From assembly GCF_005889725.1 (NCBI RefSeq), contig NZ_VCKX01000012.1, positions 1 through 64,000 on the forward strand: 64,000 nucleotides of DNA, written 5' to 3'. A program made the position numbers and the translations under genes. Within the stretch, counting starts at the first letter, position 1; each line of letters begins with the position of its first letter. The DNA is from Nonomuraea zeae. GTDB lineage: Bacteria > Actinomycetota > Actinomycetes > Streptosporangiales > Streptosporangiaceae. Shown here in pieces: positions 33,833-41,742 of the stretch. The notes beneath the pieces were generated by a model. That model was given only the letters and a program-made list of their open reading frames with translations, had not been told where the DNA came from and searched no databases.

Positions 33833-35056
33833 ATGCGCGACGGGGACGCAGTGACCGAGCGGCGGCTCTCCCCCACGCCGCCCCTGCCGGAAAGGCCGTG
33901 GGCGGAACGTGCCCGGCGATTCATCCGCCCACGACGGCGCTGGTGCTGGGGCACCAAGCTGGTCGTGACCGCCTCGGTGGCCTGGCTGCTCTTCGTGCTC
34001 TGCCACCTGCTGGCCAGCGGGCGCACCTCGCTGTGGGCCCCGATCGAGCTGATACCGCCGCTGCTGTTCCTGGCGGTCCCCGCGCTGCTGCTGGTCGTCG
34101 CGCCGCTGGCCCGGCCGGTGCGCCGGCGGGTCATATCGCTGCTGGTGGCCACCGCGGTGCTGGGCGCCGGGTCGAGCGGGGTCAACTACGCCGCCCTCTG
34201 GTACACGCCGCCGCCCGCGGGCCCGGGAGGCATCACCGTGGCCGCCTGGAACACCGAGTTCTGGGACCAGGATTGGCGCACGGCCGAGGGCGACCGGTAC
34301 TCACCCGAGTTCTACGCCTACCTGCACAAGCTGGATGCCGACGTCTACCTGCTGACGGAATACCTCTACGTGGACACCCGGGCCGGGGACATGCGGGCCC
34401 AGCGGTGGACGGCCGACCTGGCGCTGCGCATCGACAAGCTGGCCGAGCTGCGCCGCGAGTTCCCCGGCTACCACGTCGCGGCCTCCGGCGAGCAGATCAC
34501 GCTCTCGCGGTTCCCGATACTCGGGCACCGCGGCCTGGACCTGCGCCCGTGGCTGCCGCCCGACCAGAAGGAGATCCCCGAGGCGCTGCGCGGCTGGCCG
34601 GAGGGCTACACGGTCGAGACGCTGCGTACCGACATCGACGTCAACGGCACGACCGTCTCCTTCTACGACGCCCAGATCTCCCAGCCCCCGCTCGAATGGC
34701 GGCTGTACGACGCCGGGTCCCGCGACGTCGCCTTCAGCAGAACCCTGCGGCGGGAGGCCAGCTACCGGGCCATCGGCGCGGACGTCGCGGCCAACCCCCA
34801 TCCCGTCGTGCTCGCCGGCGACCTGAACACCTCCCCCGCGATGGGCGTGCGCCGCCTGCTCCCTGAGCGGCTGATCGACAGGACGCCCGCGCTCTCGTCC
34901 CTCTATCCGGCGACCTACCTGGCCGGGACCGCCGAGCTGTGGCGGATCGACTGGCTGTACACCAGCCCCGAGGTGACCGTGCACCGCTACGAGCTGCCCG
35001 GCGCCGAGGGCCTGTCCGACCATCGCGCCCAGCGCATGGTCGTGTCGGTGTCCTGA
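33833..35056 (+). CDS. Membrane-anchored EEP-family protein, copy B
   Basis: A 407-residue homologue of the protein at 28669-29862. It has a cytoplasmic basic N-terminus, three hydrophobic helices (about residues 40-125), and then an extracytoplasmic EEP domain: Asn in AAWNTEFWD, Asp/Asn in AGDLNTSP, and the terminal Asp-His in GLSDHRAQ. The usual catalytic Glu is seen as YLLTEYLYV. The His expected after the Tyr/Asp strand is replaced (FYDAQIS, where copy A has FYNSHIN), so activity may differ. ATG 33833 follows GAGGA by eight bases; GTG 33827 is possible. It heads the plus-strand envelope operon. Confidence 0.78.
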   Translation: MRDGDAVTERRLSPTPPLPERPWAERARRFIRPRRRWCWGTKLVVTASVAWLLFVLCHLLASGRTSLWAPIELIPPLLFLAVPALLLVVAPLARPVRRRVISLLVATAVLGAGSSGVNYAALWYTPPPAGPGGITVAAWNTEFWDQDWRTAEGDRYSPEFYAYLHKLDADVYLLTEYLYVDTRAGDMRAQRWTADLALRIDKLAELRREFPGYHVAASGEQITLSRFPILGHRGLDLRPWLPPDQKEIPEALRGWPEGYTVETLRTDIDVNGTTVSFYDAQISQPPLEWRLYDAGSRDVAFSRTLRREASYRAIGADVAANPHPVVLAGDLNTSPAMGVRRLLPERLIDRTPALSSLYPATYLAGTAELWRIDWLYTSPEVTVHRYELPGAEGLSDHRAQRMVVSVS

Positions 35057-35085
35057 CCGGCGCGGCCCACCAAGGAAGGGAACGG

Positions 35086-36171
35086 ATGATGCCTGACGAG
35101 GTGGTCCGGCGTGATGACGTCGCGGTCATCGTGCCGAACTACAACAAGCGCAAAACCCTGCGGGCCTGCCTGGAGTCGGTGTACGCGCAGACCTACCGCC
35201 CGGCCGAGGTCATCGTCGTCGACGACGTCAGCACGGACGGCTCGCTGGAGATTGCCCGGCAGTTCCCGTGCGCGATCGTCCAGTCGTCGCGCAACCAGGG
35301 GCCGGCGGGGGCCCGCAACCTCGGGGTGGCCGCCAGCACGGCTCCGCTGCTGTTCTTCGTCGACTCCGACACCGCGCTCGCCCCCGACGCGGTGCGCAAC
35401 GCGGTCAAGGCGTACCGGGAGACGCCGGACTGCGGCATGGTCCAGGGCATCTACGACATCGAGCCGCTGTACGACGACGGCCCGGTCGAGCGCTACCGCG
35501 TGCTGTGCGAGCACTACGAGCGCAGCCGGACCACGGCGACGTTCCTGTCCTGCACCCTGATCCCGCGCCACGTCTTCGAGGAGGCGGGCGGGCTGGACGA
35601 ACGGCTGCGCGACGGCGAGGACTTCGAGTTCGGCACGCGCGTCCCGGCCCGCTACCGGCTGGTCGTCACCACCTCCGTGGTCACGAGGGCCGACGACGAG
35701 GACCGCTTCTGGGGCTGCCTGGCGGAGCGGTTCGTCCGGTCCACCACGCTGCCGCTGATCATGGTGCGGGCGCGGCGGCTGCGGGGTGAGGGCAAGGTCG
35801 GCTTCCAGCTCAACATGATCGGAACGGGCCAGAACCAGCGTCGCAAACCGCCCAAGGTCTCCTCCGCCTCGGCGACGGCCGCGTTCCTCACCCTGCCGCT
35901 CGCGCTCGTCAGCCCGTGGCTGCTGGCGGTGCCGGCGGCGGCGCTCGCGGTGTTCCTGCGCCGCAACCGTACGTTCATCGGCTTCGCCCGCCGCCACCGC
36001 GGCGTCCGCTTCGGGCTGTGGGTCGCCTGGATGCAGCTCTGCTTCCACACGGCCTTCTTCCTCGGTGCCTGCGTGGGGCTGCTGCGCGTCGCCTACGAGC
36101 TGGGCCGCCGGCGGGGAGAGCCGGTCAGGACGGGCCGGTCCCCGGTGCCGTCGGCCGGGGCGCGCGAGTGA
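35086..36171 (+). CDS. Family-2 glycosyltransferase, copy D
   Basis: A 361-residue GT2 with VPNYNKRKTLRAC, the Asp pair in VVDDVSTDG, FFVDSDTA and the ED-type segment LRDGEDFEFGTRV. It differs from copies A-C in the middle (RADDEDRFWGCLAERFVRS). Two or three helices lie at the C-terminus (LTLPLALVSPWLLAVPAAA and a later one). ATG 36171-end stop overlaps the flippase-like start as GTGA; the start ATG 35086 follows AAGGAAGGG. Confidence 0.85.
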   Translation: MMPDEVVRRDDVAVIVPNYNKRKTLRACLESVYAQTYRPAEVIVVDDVSTDGSLEIARQFPCAIVQSSRNQGPAGARNLGVAASTAPLLFFVDSDTALAPDAVRNAVKAYRETPDCGMVQGIYDIEPLYDDGPVERYRVLCEHYERSRTTATFLSCTLIPRHVFEEAGGLDERLRDGEDFEFGTRVPARYRLVVTTSVVTRADDEDRFWGCLAERFVRSTTLPLIMVRARRLRGEGKVGFQLNMIGTGQNQRRKPPKVSSASATAAFLTLPLALVSPWLLAVPAAALAVFLRRNRTFIGFARRHRGVRFGLWVAWMQLCFHTAFFLGACVGLLRVAYELGRRRGEPVRTGRSPVPSAGARE

Positions 36172-37178
36172 GATCGATCAGGCTGCCCCGGCTCCCCCGG
36201 CTGCCGCGTCCGCTGAAGCTGGCGCTGGCCGGCGCGTTCGCCGTCGCCGTCGTCACCGCGATCGTGTGGACGATGTCCCGGCTGGACTGGAGCGTGGTCG
36301 GTGTCCTGTTCACGCGACGCGACGCCGGGCAGATCAGCCTCCTGCTCGGCGGCTCGCTGCTGGCGAGCGTGGCGGGGCTGTCGCTCGGGTTCCTCGGCTG
36401 GCGCGTCGTCCTGCTGGAGCTCGGCCCCCCGGTCAGCGAGCCGCGCGTGGTGCGGATCTTCTTCGTCGGCTTCCTGTCCAAGTACCTGCCCGGACGGGTG
36501 CCCGGCATGATCGCGGCCACCAAGGTCGCCACGGCCAACGGCGTCACCTTCGGCCGGCTGATGACCACGGCGGCGCTCGTCATGAGCGTGGTGCTGCTGA
36601 GCGGGTTCACGGTCGGGCTGCTCGCGGGCGTGCAACTGCTGGGGGCGCAGGCGGCGTGGCTGGCCGGCGCCGCCGTGCTGATCGTGCTCGTCCTGGTGCG
36701 CCCGCAGATCGTCAACCAGGGCTCCGCGCTCCTGCTGCGGCTGCTGCGCCGCCCCACGGCGGCCAAGGCCGCCTCCGTCCGGGGGGTGCGGCTCGCGGTG
36801 GCCTGGCAGAGCCTGTCGTGGGTGGTCACCGGTCTGCACGTGTGGCCGCTGGCCATCGCGATGGGGGCCGCTCCGTCCCGCTCGCTCATGCTGTGCGTCG
36901 GCGCGTTCACGCTCGCCACCTCGGCCGGGATCGCGAGCGTGTTCATCCCCGACGGGATCGGCGTCCGCGAGGCGGTGCTCACGGCCGCGCTGACGCTGGT
37001 GCTGCCCGCCCCCGCCGCCGCGGTGGTGGCCCTGGCCAGCCGTCTGGTCTCCACCGTCAGCGAGGTGCTGCTCGGCGCGGCCGCCCTGGCGACCGCCGAG
37101 TACCTGATCCGCCGCGGCCGGACCGGCCCGCAGGAGATCCCTGAGCCTGCGGTGTCACCCCCGGCCGGAAGCCGGTGA
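36168..37178 (+). CDS. Flippase-like membrane protein (LPG synthase TM / AglD family)
   Basis: A 336-residue polytopic protein with about eight transmembrane helices, of the lysylphosphatidylglycerol-synthase transmembrane / AglD family (PF03706). Family features are the loop FVGFLSKYLPGRVPGMIAA after the third helix and the late IPDGIGVREAVLTAAL motif. Related proteins act in membrane translocation of lipid-linked sugars or as membrane partners of glycosyltransferases. The start is GTG 36168, overlapping the glycosyltransferase stop, so a functional pair is likely. A DNA stretch ending in CCGGCCGGAAGCCGG near the stop could form a weak hairpin. Confidence 0.78.
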   Translation: MRSIRLPRLPRLPRPLKLALAGAFAVAVVTAIVWTMSRLDWSVVGVLFTRRDAGQISLLLGGSLLASVAGLSLGFLGWRVVLLELGPPVSEPRVVRIFFVGFLSKYLPGRVPGMIAATKVATANGVTFGRLMTTAALVMSVVLLSGFTVGLLAGVQLLGAQAAWLAGAAVLIVLVLVRPQIVNQGSALLLRLLRRPTAAKAASVRGVRLAVAWQSLSWVVTGLHVWPLAIAMGAAPSRSLMLCVGAFTLATSAGIASVFIPDGIGVREAVLTAALTLVLPAPAAAVVALASRLVSTVSEVLLGAAALATAEYLIRRGRTGPQEIPEPAVSPPAGSR

Positions 37179-37440
37179 CCGCCACCGCCGAGCCGCCGTG
37201 CAGGGACGGTCCCTGTCGCACATGTCTCAACCGGTGGCCTTACCCGGGATGCTGCTCATCTGAAGGTGCCGGACCTCCCGCAAGGAGACGACGGTCCCGG
37301 CTCCCAGCAGAACGACAGCTCCACAGCCGGCCAGGACGGCTCGCACTCCCACGACGGGCCAAAGGGGCCCGCTACCGCGTACGCGACGGGCACCAGAAGA
37401 CTGCCGAGAGTGGCGTTCGCCGCCACGATCCGGGAGCCGA
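37179..37440. other. Degenerate region left of the split phosphotransferase
   Basis: No intact gene is seen. A short palindrome (CAGGGACGGTCCCTG) lies at 37201-37215. On the minus strand a hydrophobic stretch reading VLAGCGAVVLLGAGTVV could be the end of a lost membrane protein, but it has no start and no recognisable family. Confidence 0.4.
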
Positions 37441-37521
37441 TTTAGCGAGGAGCTTCTCGCCGGCGGCAACAATGCCGTGGAAGTCGTGCGTGTCGGTGAC
37501 ACGGTGCACCGCACACGCGAC
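37441..37521 (+). pseudogene. Phosphotransferase (APH-like) gene, 5' fragment
   Basis: The frame EELLAGGNNAVEVVRVGDTV and the next five residues match the N-terminal strands of aminoglycoside-phosphotransferase-like proteins, which commonly read LAGGNxxxVVRVGDTVRR. The match stops abruptly at 37521, where unrelated transposon debris begins. The continuation of the same protein is found 7.3 kb away at 44788-45117. Confidence 0.6.
37480..37521 (+). repeat. 42-bp direct repeat, left copy
   Basis: These 42 bases are identical and in the same orientation as 44794-44835. Both copies encode EVVRVGDTVHRTRD of the phosphotransferase. Here the flanking DNA on the left continues the gene; the flank on the right does not. 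Confidence 0.9.
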
Positions 37522-37534
37522 CGATCGTGCAGGC

Positions 37535-37657
37535 CAGGGAACGCAGGAGCTCGGTCCAGAACGCCTGCTCGCCGACGGTCAGGCCGAGGACCTCGCGGTG
37601 GTCGCCGGCGGTGCCGGCGATGACGACCAACTGGGAGACGATCGCGCGCCCCAGCGT
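37535..37657 (-). pseudogene. IS256-family transposase fragment
   Basis: About 41 codons read TLGRAIVSQLVVIAGTAGD and then HREVLGLTVGEQAFWTELL. This matches the segment after the first catalytic Asp of IS256 (Mutator-type) transposases, where VV.A.G....GHREVLG......FW...L is conserved. Neither the start nor the rest of the gene is present. Confidence 0.65.
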
Positions 37658-37733
37658 GCGCTCTGGCCGCCTTGGCCGACGAGCTCGCGGCCTGATCGGA
37701 GACGGCCTCGACCCGTTCGGAACATCTCCTGGG

Positions 37734-37802
37734 AACGCCGCGCGGCGCCTCGGGCCCGACCACGCCGAGGACGTCGTGGCCGAGGCGTTCACCAGGGCCA
37801 TG
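37734..37802 (+). pseudogene. ECF sigma-factor region 2 fragment
   Basis: NAARRLGPDHAEDVVAEAF followed by TRAM matches the end of region 2 of RNA polymerase sigma factors of the ECF class (RRLG...AEDVVxETF..A). The frame ends soon after at a stop near 37829. No region 4 is present. It is another scrap in the remodelled segment. Confidence 0.5.
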
Positions 37803-37868
37803 ACATGTGCTCGCCGCGAGAGGTAGTTCATGCATCGCTCCTCTTCTTGCTTGACTGATCACCCCACG

Positions 37869-38948
37869 TTATTGATCACTAGATCCCGCGAAATCCACGA
37901 CGAGCTCCAACCCGCCCCCCGGGTTGGGGCTCGCTCGCACGTCGGCCCCGTGAGCCTTCGCGATCGACGCGACGATCGACAACCCGAGCCCGGCGCCCTG
38001 TCCACGGGTCGTCTGCAGCCGCCGGAAGGGCTCGAAGAGATCGCCGAAACGTTCCTGGAGCACGTGCGGGCCGGTGTTACGGACTGTCAGAACTCCACGG
38101 GAGAGCGTTACCTCAACCGTTCCGCCGGGATGGTTGTAGCGGACCGCGTTGTCGAGGAGGTTGGTGACGAGCCGGTTCAGCAGGACAGGGTCTCCATCGA
38201 CGACGAACGGCTCTGTTCGCTCCGTCACGGTGATGCCGTCGGAACCTGTTTCCGCCAGGACGAGCCGTACCACCTCATCCAGGGCCACCGGACTCCTGTC
38301 GTCCAGGCCGTGTTCCGCCTGGGCCAGGACCAGCAAGGCATCGATGAGCTTCTCCGCGCGGTGGTTGTGGAGCAGGAGCGTGCCGCGGATCTCGCCGACG
38401 TCCTCGGGGAGCCCGATCTCGATCGCCGCCCGCTGGACGGCCAGCGGGGTCCGCAACTCGTGGGACGCGTTCGCGATGAACCGCCGCTGCCCCGCGACGG
38501 AGCGTTCGAGCCGGTCGAGCATCGCGTCGAAGGTGTCGGCCAGTTCCTTCAGCTCGTCCTTCGGCCCGGCGAGCGCGATCCGTTCGTGCAGGGTCGACAG
38601 GGACAGCCGCTGCGCGGTGGCGGTGATCCGATGGATGGGCCGCAGGATCCGCCCGGCGACCAGCCAGCCGACGACCAACGAGACCAGCGCCAGGATCCCG
38701 ACCGTCAACACGGTCGCCTGCCACTGGTAGCCGATCACCCCGTTCACCAGCTCGGGCAGCTGCGGCAGCGGCGGCGGCCGATCGACCGGCGCTCCCCGCG
38801 TCAGCTCCACCACTCTCCCGCCCAGACGGGCGATCCGCGCCTCCAGCGTCCGGCGCAGCAGGAGGTTGACCGTGACCAGCAACACGATCGAGGTCAGCAG
38901 GAACAGTCCAGAGTAGATCAGCGTGAGCCGTACCCGGATCGTCGTCAC
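37869..38948 (-). CDS. Two-component sensor histidine kinase
   Basis: A 359-residue sensor kinase. It has two transmembrane helices (IYSGLFLLTSIVLLVTVNLLL near the start and VLTVGILALVSLVVGWLVAG around residue 115) enclosing a short extracytoplasmic domain of about 60 residues. A HAMP linker follows, then HisKA with the phosphorylated His in NASHELRTPL. The ATPase domain has N-box NLLDNAVRYN and G-box GAGLGLSIV. The start is GTG 38948, overlapping the regulator stop as GTGA. The short sensor loop suggests sensing at or in the membrane, as in systems controlling peptide-resistance ABC transporters. Confidence 0.88.
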   Translation of the reverse strand: MTTIRVRLTLIYSGLFLLTSIVLLVTVNLLLRRTLEARIARLGGRVVELTRGAPVDRPPPLPQLPELVNGVIGYQWQATVLTVGILALVSLVVGWLVAGRILRPIHRITATAQRLSLSTLHERIALAGPKDELKELADTFDAMLDRLERSVAGQRRFIANASHELRTPLAVQRAAIEIGLPEDVGEIRGTLLLHNHRAEKLIDALLVLAQAEHGLDDRSPVALDEVVRLVLAETGSDGITVTERTEPFVVDGDPVLLNRLVTNLLDNAVRYNHPGGTVEVTLSRGVLTVRNTGPHVLQERFGDLFEPFRRLQTTRGQGAGLGLSIVASIAKAHGADVRASPNPGGGLELVVDFAGSSDQ

Positions 38949-39598
38949 AGCAGGTATCCCGCACCGGGAATGGTCTGAATGCACGGGGGGTCGCCCAGCT
39001 TGGCCCGTAGGCGGCTGACCAGGACCCGCACCACCGTGGTGAACGGATCGGCGTTCTCGTCCCATGCCTCTTCAAGCAGCCGTTCGGAGCTCACGACCGC
39101 GCCGTCCGCTCTCATCAGCACCTCCAGGACGGCGAACTCCTTGAGCGACAGGTGCAGGTGCCGCCCGTCCCGCGAGGCTTGCAGCCGGTGCCTGTCGAGC
39201 ACGATCCCGCGCCGCGTCAGCACCGGCGGTACCTGCGACTGGCTGCGCCGCCCCAGCGCCTGCACCCGTGCGACCAGCTCCGCGTAGTCGAACGGTTTGG
39301 GCAGATAGTCGTCGGCCCCCATCCCGAGACCCGCGATTCGCTCCGGCACCGACGACGCCGCCGTCATCATCAGGATCCGCGTGCGGCTCCCACGCGCCAC
39401 CAGCTCACGGCACACGAGGTCGCCGTGCATCTCGGGCAGGTCCCGATCCAGCACGAGAACGTCATAGTCGTGCACCGCCAATCGCTCCACCGCGGCGGCC
39501 CCGTCATACACCACGTCAACGGCCATGGCATGGCGGCGCAACCCCACCGCCACGAGATCGGCCAGGTCACGTTCGTCTTCGGCCACCAAAATCCGCAT
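38945..39598 (-). CDS. Two-component response regulator, OmpR/PhoB family
   Basis: A 217-residue regulator. The receiver domain (1-115) has the acidic pocket in VAEDERDL, phospho-acceptor Asp in VLDRDLPEM, Thr in MMTAAS and Lys in LPKPFD. A winged-helix output domain (about 125-217) ends in VRVLVSRLRAKLGD and IPGAGYLL. ATG 39598 gives the canonical MRILVAEDE start; GTG 39628 is an alternative. It is divergent from the ABC exporter genes and probably controls them. Confidence 0.88.
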   Translation of the reverse strand: MRILVAEDERDLADLVAVGLRRHAMAVDVVYDGAAAVERLAVHDYDVLVLDRDLPEMHGDLVCRELVARGSRTRILMMTAASSVPERIAGLGMGADDYLPKPFDYAELVARVQALGRRSQSQVPPVLTRRGIVLDRHRLQASRDGRHLHLSLKEFAVLEVLMRADGAVVSSERLLEEAWDENADPFTTVVRVLVSRLRAKLGDPPCIQTIPGAGYLL

Positions 39599-39778
39599 CC
39601 GACGTTCATACCCGAACCGGGGTTTCACTGGCGTTAACGGATCCGTTCGCGACCGTGCAACCCGCTTCAGGCCACGCTGACACCCATGATCAGAGCCGTG
39701 GAGTCGCGGCCCAGACCTCGGCGATCGAGGCGCTGTTCATGACCACCCCTTTCGAACCTCTGCACAGGAGGACATAGC

Positions 39779-40669
39779 GTGACTTCTATCTTGCAGGCCC
39801 AGGGCTTAGACAGGAAGTACGGCAAGCGCTGGGCGCTGCGCGAGTGCACCGTCGACATCCCGGCGGGCCACGTCGTGGGATTGGTGGGTCCCAACGGAGC
39901 CGGCAAGTCCACGCTGCTGAAGCTGGCCGGCGGCCAGCTGGAGCCGACCGCAGGCGGCATCACCGTGCTCGGCGGCCGACCAGGCAGCACGCCCGCGCAG
40001 CTGGCCAAGGTCGGCTTCGTCGCCCAAGACACCCCCGTCTACGCGGGCCTGACCGTCGCCGAACACCTGCAGCTGGGAGCCCGGCTCAACCCCCGCTGGG
40101 ACGACGGCATGGCGCGGGAACGCATCGCGCGGCTCGGCCTCGTCCCCGCCCATCGGGCGGGCAAGCTGTCCGGCGGCCAGCGCGCCCAACTCGCCCTCAC
40201 CCTGGGCCTGGCCAAGCGGCCCGAGCTGCTGATCCTGGACGAGCCCGCGGCCGCGCTCGACCCGCTGGCCCGTAGCGAGTTCCTGCAGGGGCTGATGGAG
40301 GCCACCGTTGAGCACAAGCTGAGCGTGCTGCTCTCCTCCCACCTGGTCTCCGACCTGGAACGGGTCTGCGACTACCTGATCGTGCTCGTCGACTCCCGCG
40401 TCCAGATCGCAGGGAAGACCGATCAGCTGCTGGCCACCCATCACCGGCTCACCGGCCCGCGCTGCGATCCCGACCGGCTCCCCGCCGACCAGCAGGTGGT
40501 CTCCGCGCGCCACACCGAGCGACAGAGCACGTACGTGGTCAGGACCGACGCCCCGATCCACGACCCCGCCTGGACGATCACCCGGCTCAGCCTGGAAGAC
40601 CTCGTCCTGGCCTACATGGACAAGCCCGCCGCTGAGCGTCGCCGGGTCGCCCTGGAGGTGCAGGGATGA
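39779..40669 (+). CDS. ABC exporter ATPase (antibiotic/peptide type)
   Basis: A 296-residue ATP-binding subunit of the drug/bacteriocin exporter type. Walker A is LVGPNGAGKST (about 37-47), the signature is KLSGGQRAQLAL, Walker B is LLILDEPAAALDP and the switch His is in LLSSHLVSDL. A C-terminal extension of about 70 residues follows. GTG 39779 has CAGGAGGA upstream. Codon 10 is TTA (39806-39808). The stop overlaps the permease start as ATGA. Divergence from the two-component genes suggests control by them. Confidence 0.88.
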   Translation: MTSILQAQGLDRKYGKRWALRECTVDIPAGHVVGLVGPNGAGKSTLLKLAGGQLEPTAGGITVLGGRPGSTPAQLAKVGFVAQDTPVYAGLTVAEHLQLGARLNPRWDDGMARERIARLGLVPAHRAGKLSGGQRAQLALTLGLAKRPELLILDEPAAALDPLARSEFLQGLMEATVEHKLSVLLSSHLVSDLERVCDYLIVLVDSRVQIAGKTDQLLATHHRLTGPRCDPDRLPADQQVVSARHTERQSTYVVRTDAPIHDPAWTITRLSLEDLVLAYMDKPAAERRRVALEVQG

Positions 40670-41742
40670 TCTGGCTGACCTGGCGGCAATTCCGCGGCTC
40701 GGCCGCGATGACGGCCGCCGTGCTCGTCGTCCTCACTGCTGTGCTGGCCTTGACCGGCCCGGATCTGGCCGCCCGCTACGCTGCCGGGATCGCCGGCTGC
40801 ACCCCGGACAACACCTGCAACGAATTCTTCGACCGCTTCTTCGACACCTACCAGATCCCCTTCCTCGCCCTCACCCTCGTCGTGCTGATCCTGCCGGCAC
40901 TGGTCGGGCTGTTCTGGGGAGCGCCATTGATCACCCGCGAGCTGGAGGCGGGGACGCACCTGCTGGTGTGGAACCAGAGCGTCACCCGCGCCCGCTGGCT
41001 GGCCGTCAAGCTCGGGCTCACCGGCCTGGCGGCCATAGCCGCCGCCGGCCTGTGCGGCCTCGCGGTCACCTGGTGGTCCGACCCCCTGGACAAGTCAGCC
41101 GTTCCGGAAATGGCCCAGATGGCGCCCCTGGTGTTCAGCGCGCGCGGCATCGCCCCGATCGGGTACGCGGCCTTCGCCTTCGTCCTCGGCGTGACCGCGG
41201 GCGTGCTGGTACGCCACACACTGCTCGCCATGGCCCTCACCCTGGTCGCTTTCACCGCGATCCAGCTCGCCATGCCGCTGCTGGTCCGTCCCCACCTGAT
41301 GCCCCCGGTCACGTCCACGTTCGAGCTCAGCCGGACGAACGTGAACGGCCTCGTGCCGCAAGGACAGCAAGGCGGAGGCATGCAGCTCTTCCTGAGCACG
41401 TCGGCCGTCCCCGGCCACGCGGGCGCCTGGGTCCTGTCCAGCGACCTCCTCGATCCGTCCGGACGTACCGTCGCCGGCGGCGATGGAGCCTCGGGGCCGT
41501 CGTCGACGATCGCGCGGTCCATCCCGGTCTCCACGACGTCGGGACCCTGCGCACCCATGGGGGGACTGGGCACGGACACATGCACAGCGGAGATCAACCG
41601 GCTCGGCTACCGGCAGCAGGCGACCTACCAGCCCATCGAGCGCTTCTGGCCCATCCAGTGGATCGAGACCGGGATCTACACCCTGCTCACCCTCGGCCTC
41701 ACCTGGCTCTGCTTCTGGCGGGTACGGAGAGGCTTGTCATGA
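40666..41742 (+). CDS. ABC exporter permease
   Basis: A 358-residue membrane protein with about six helices: one near the start (AMTAAVLVVLTAVLALTG), then FLALTLVVLILPALVGLFWG, GLTGLAAIAAAGLCGLAV, and a last one at the C-terminus (IYTLLTLGLTWLCFW). A large extracytoplasmic loop spans about residues 215-325. The opening MIWLTWRQFRGSA is typical of actinomycete ABC-2-type transporter subunits paired with such ATPases. It is coupled at both ends by ATGA overlaps. Confidence 0.8.
   Translation: MIWLTWRQFRGSAAMTAAVLVVLTAVLALTGPDLAARYAAGIAGCTPDNTCNEFFDRFFDTYQIPFLALTLVVLILPALVGLFWGAPLITRELEAGTHLLVWNQSVTRARWLAVKLGLTGLAAIAAAGLCGLAVTWWSDPLDKSAVPEMAQMAPLVFSARGIAPIGYAAFAFVLGVTAGVLVRHTLLAMALTLVAFTAIQLAMPLLVRPHLMPPVTSTFELSRTNVNGLVPQGQQGGGMQLFLSTSAVPGHAGAWVLSSDLLDPSGRTVAGGDGASGPSSTIARSIPVSTTSGPCAPMGGLGTDTCTAEINRLGYRQQATYQPIERFWPIQWIETGIYTLLTLGLTWLCFWRVRRGLS

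Noticed and set aside
37441-37831. Minus-strand open frame as an intact gene
   Set aside because: Only the central 41 codons resemble a transposase; the rest is unrelated text, and the opposite strand carries fragments of two other genes.
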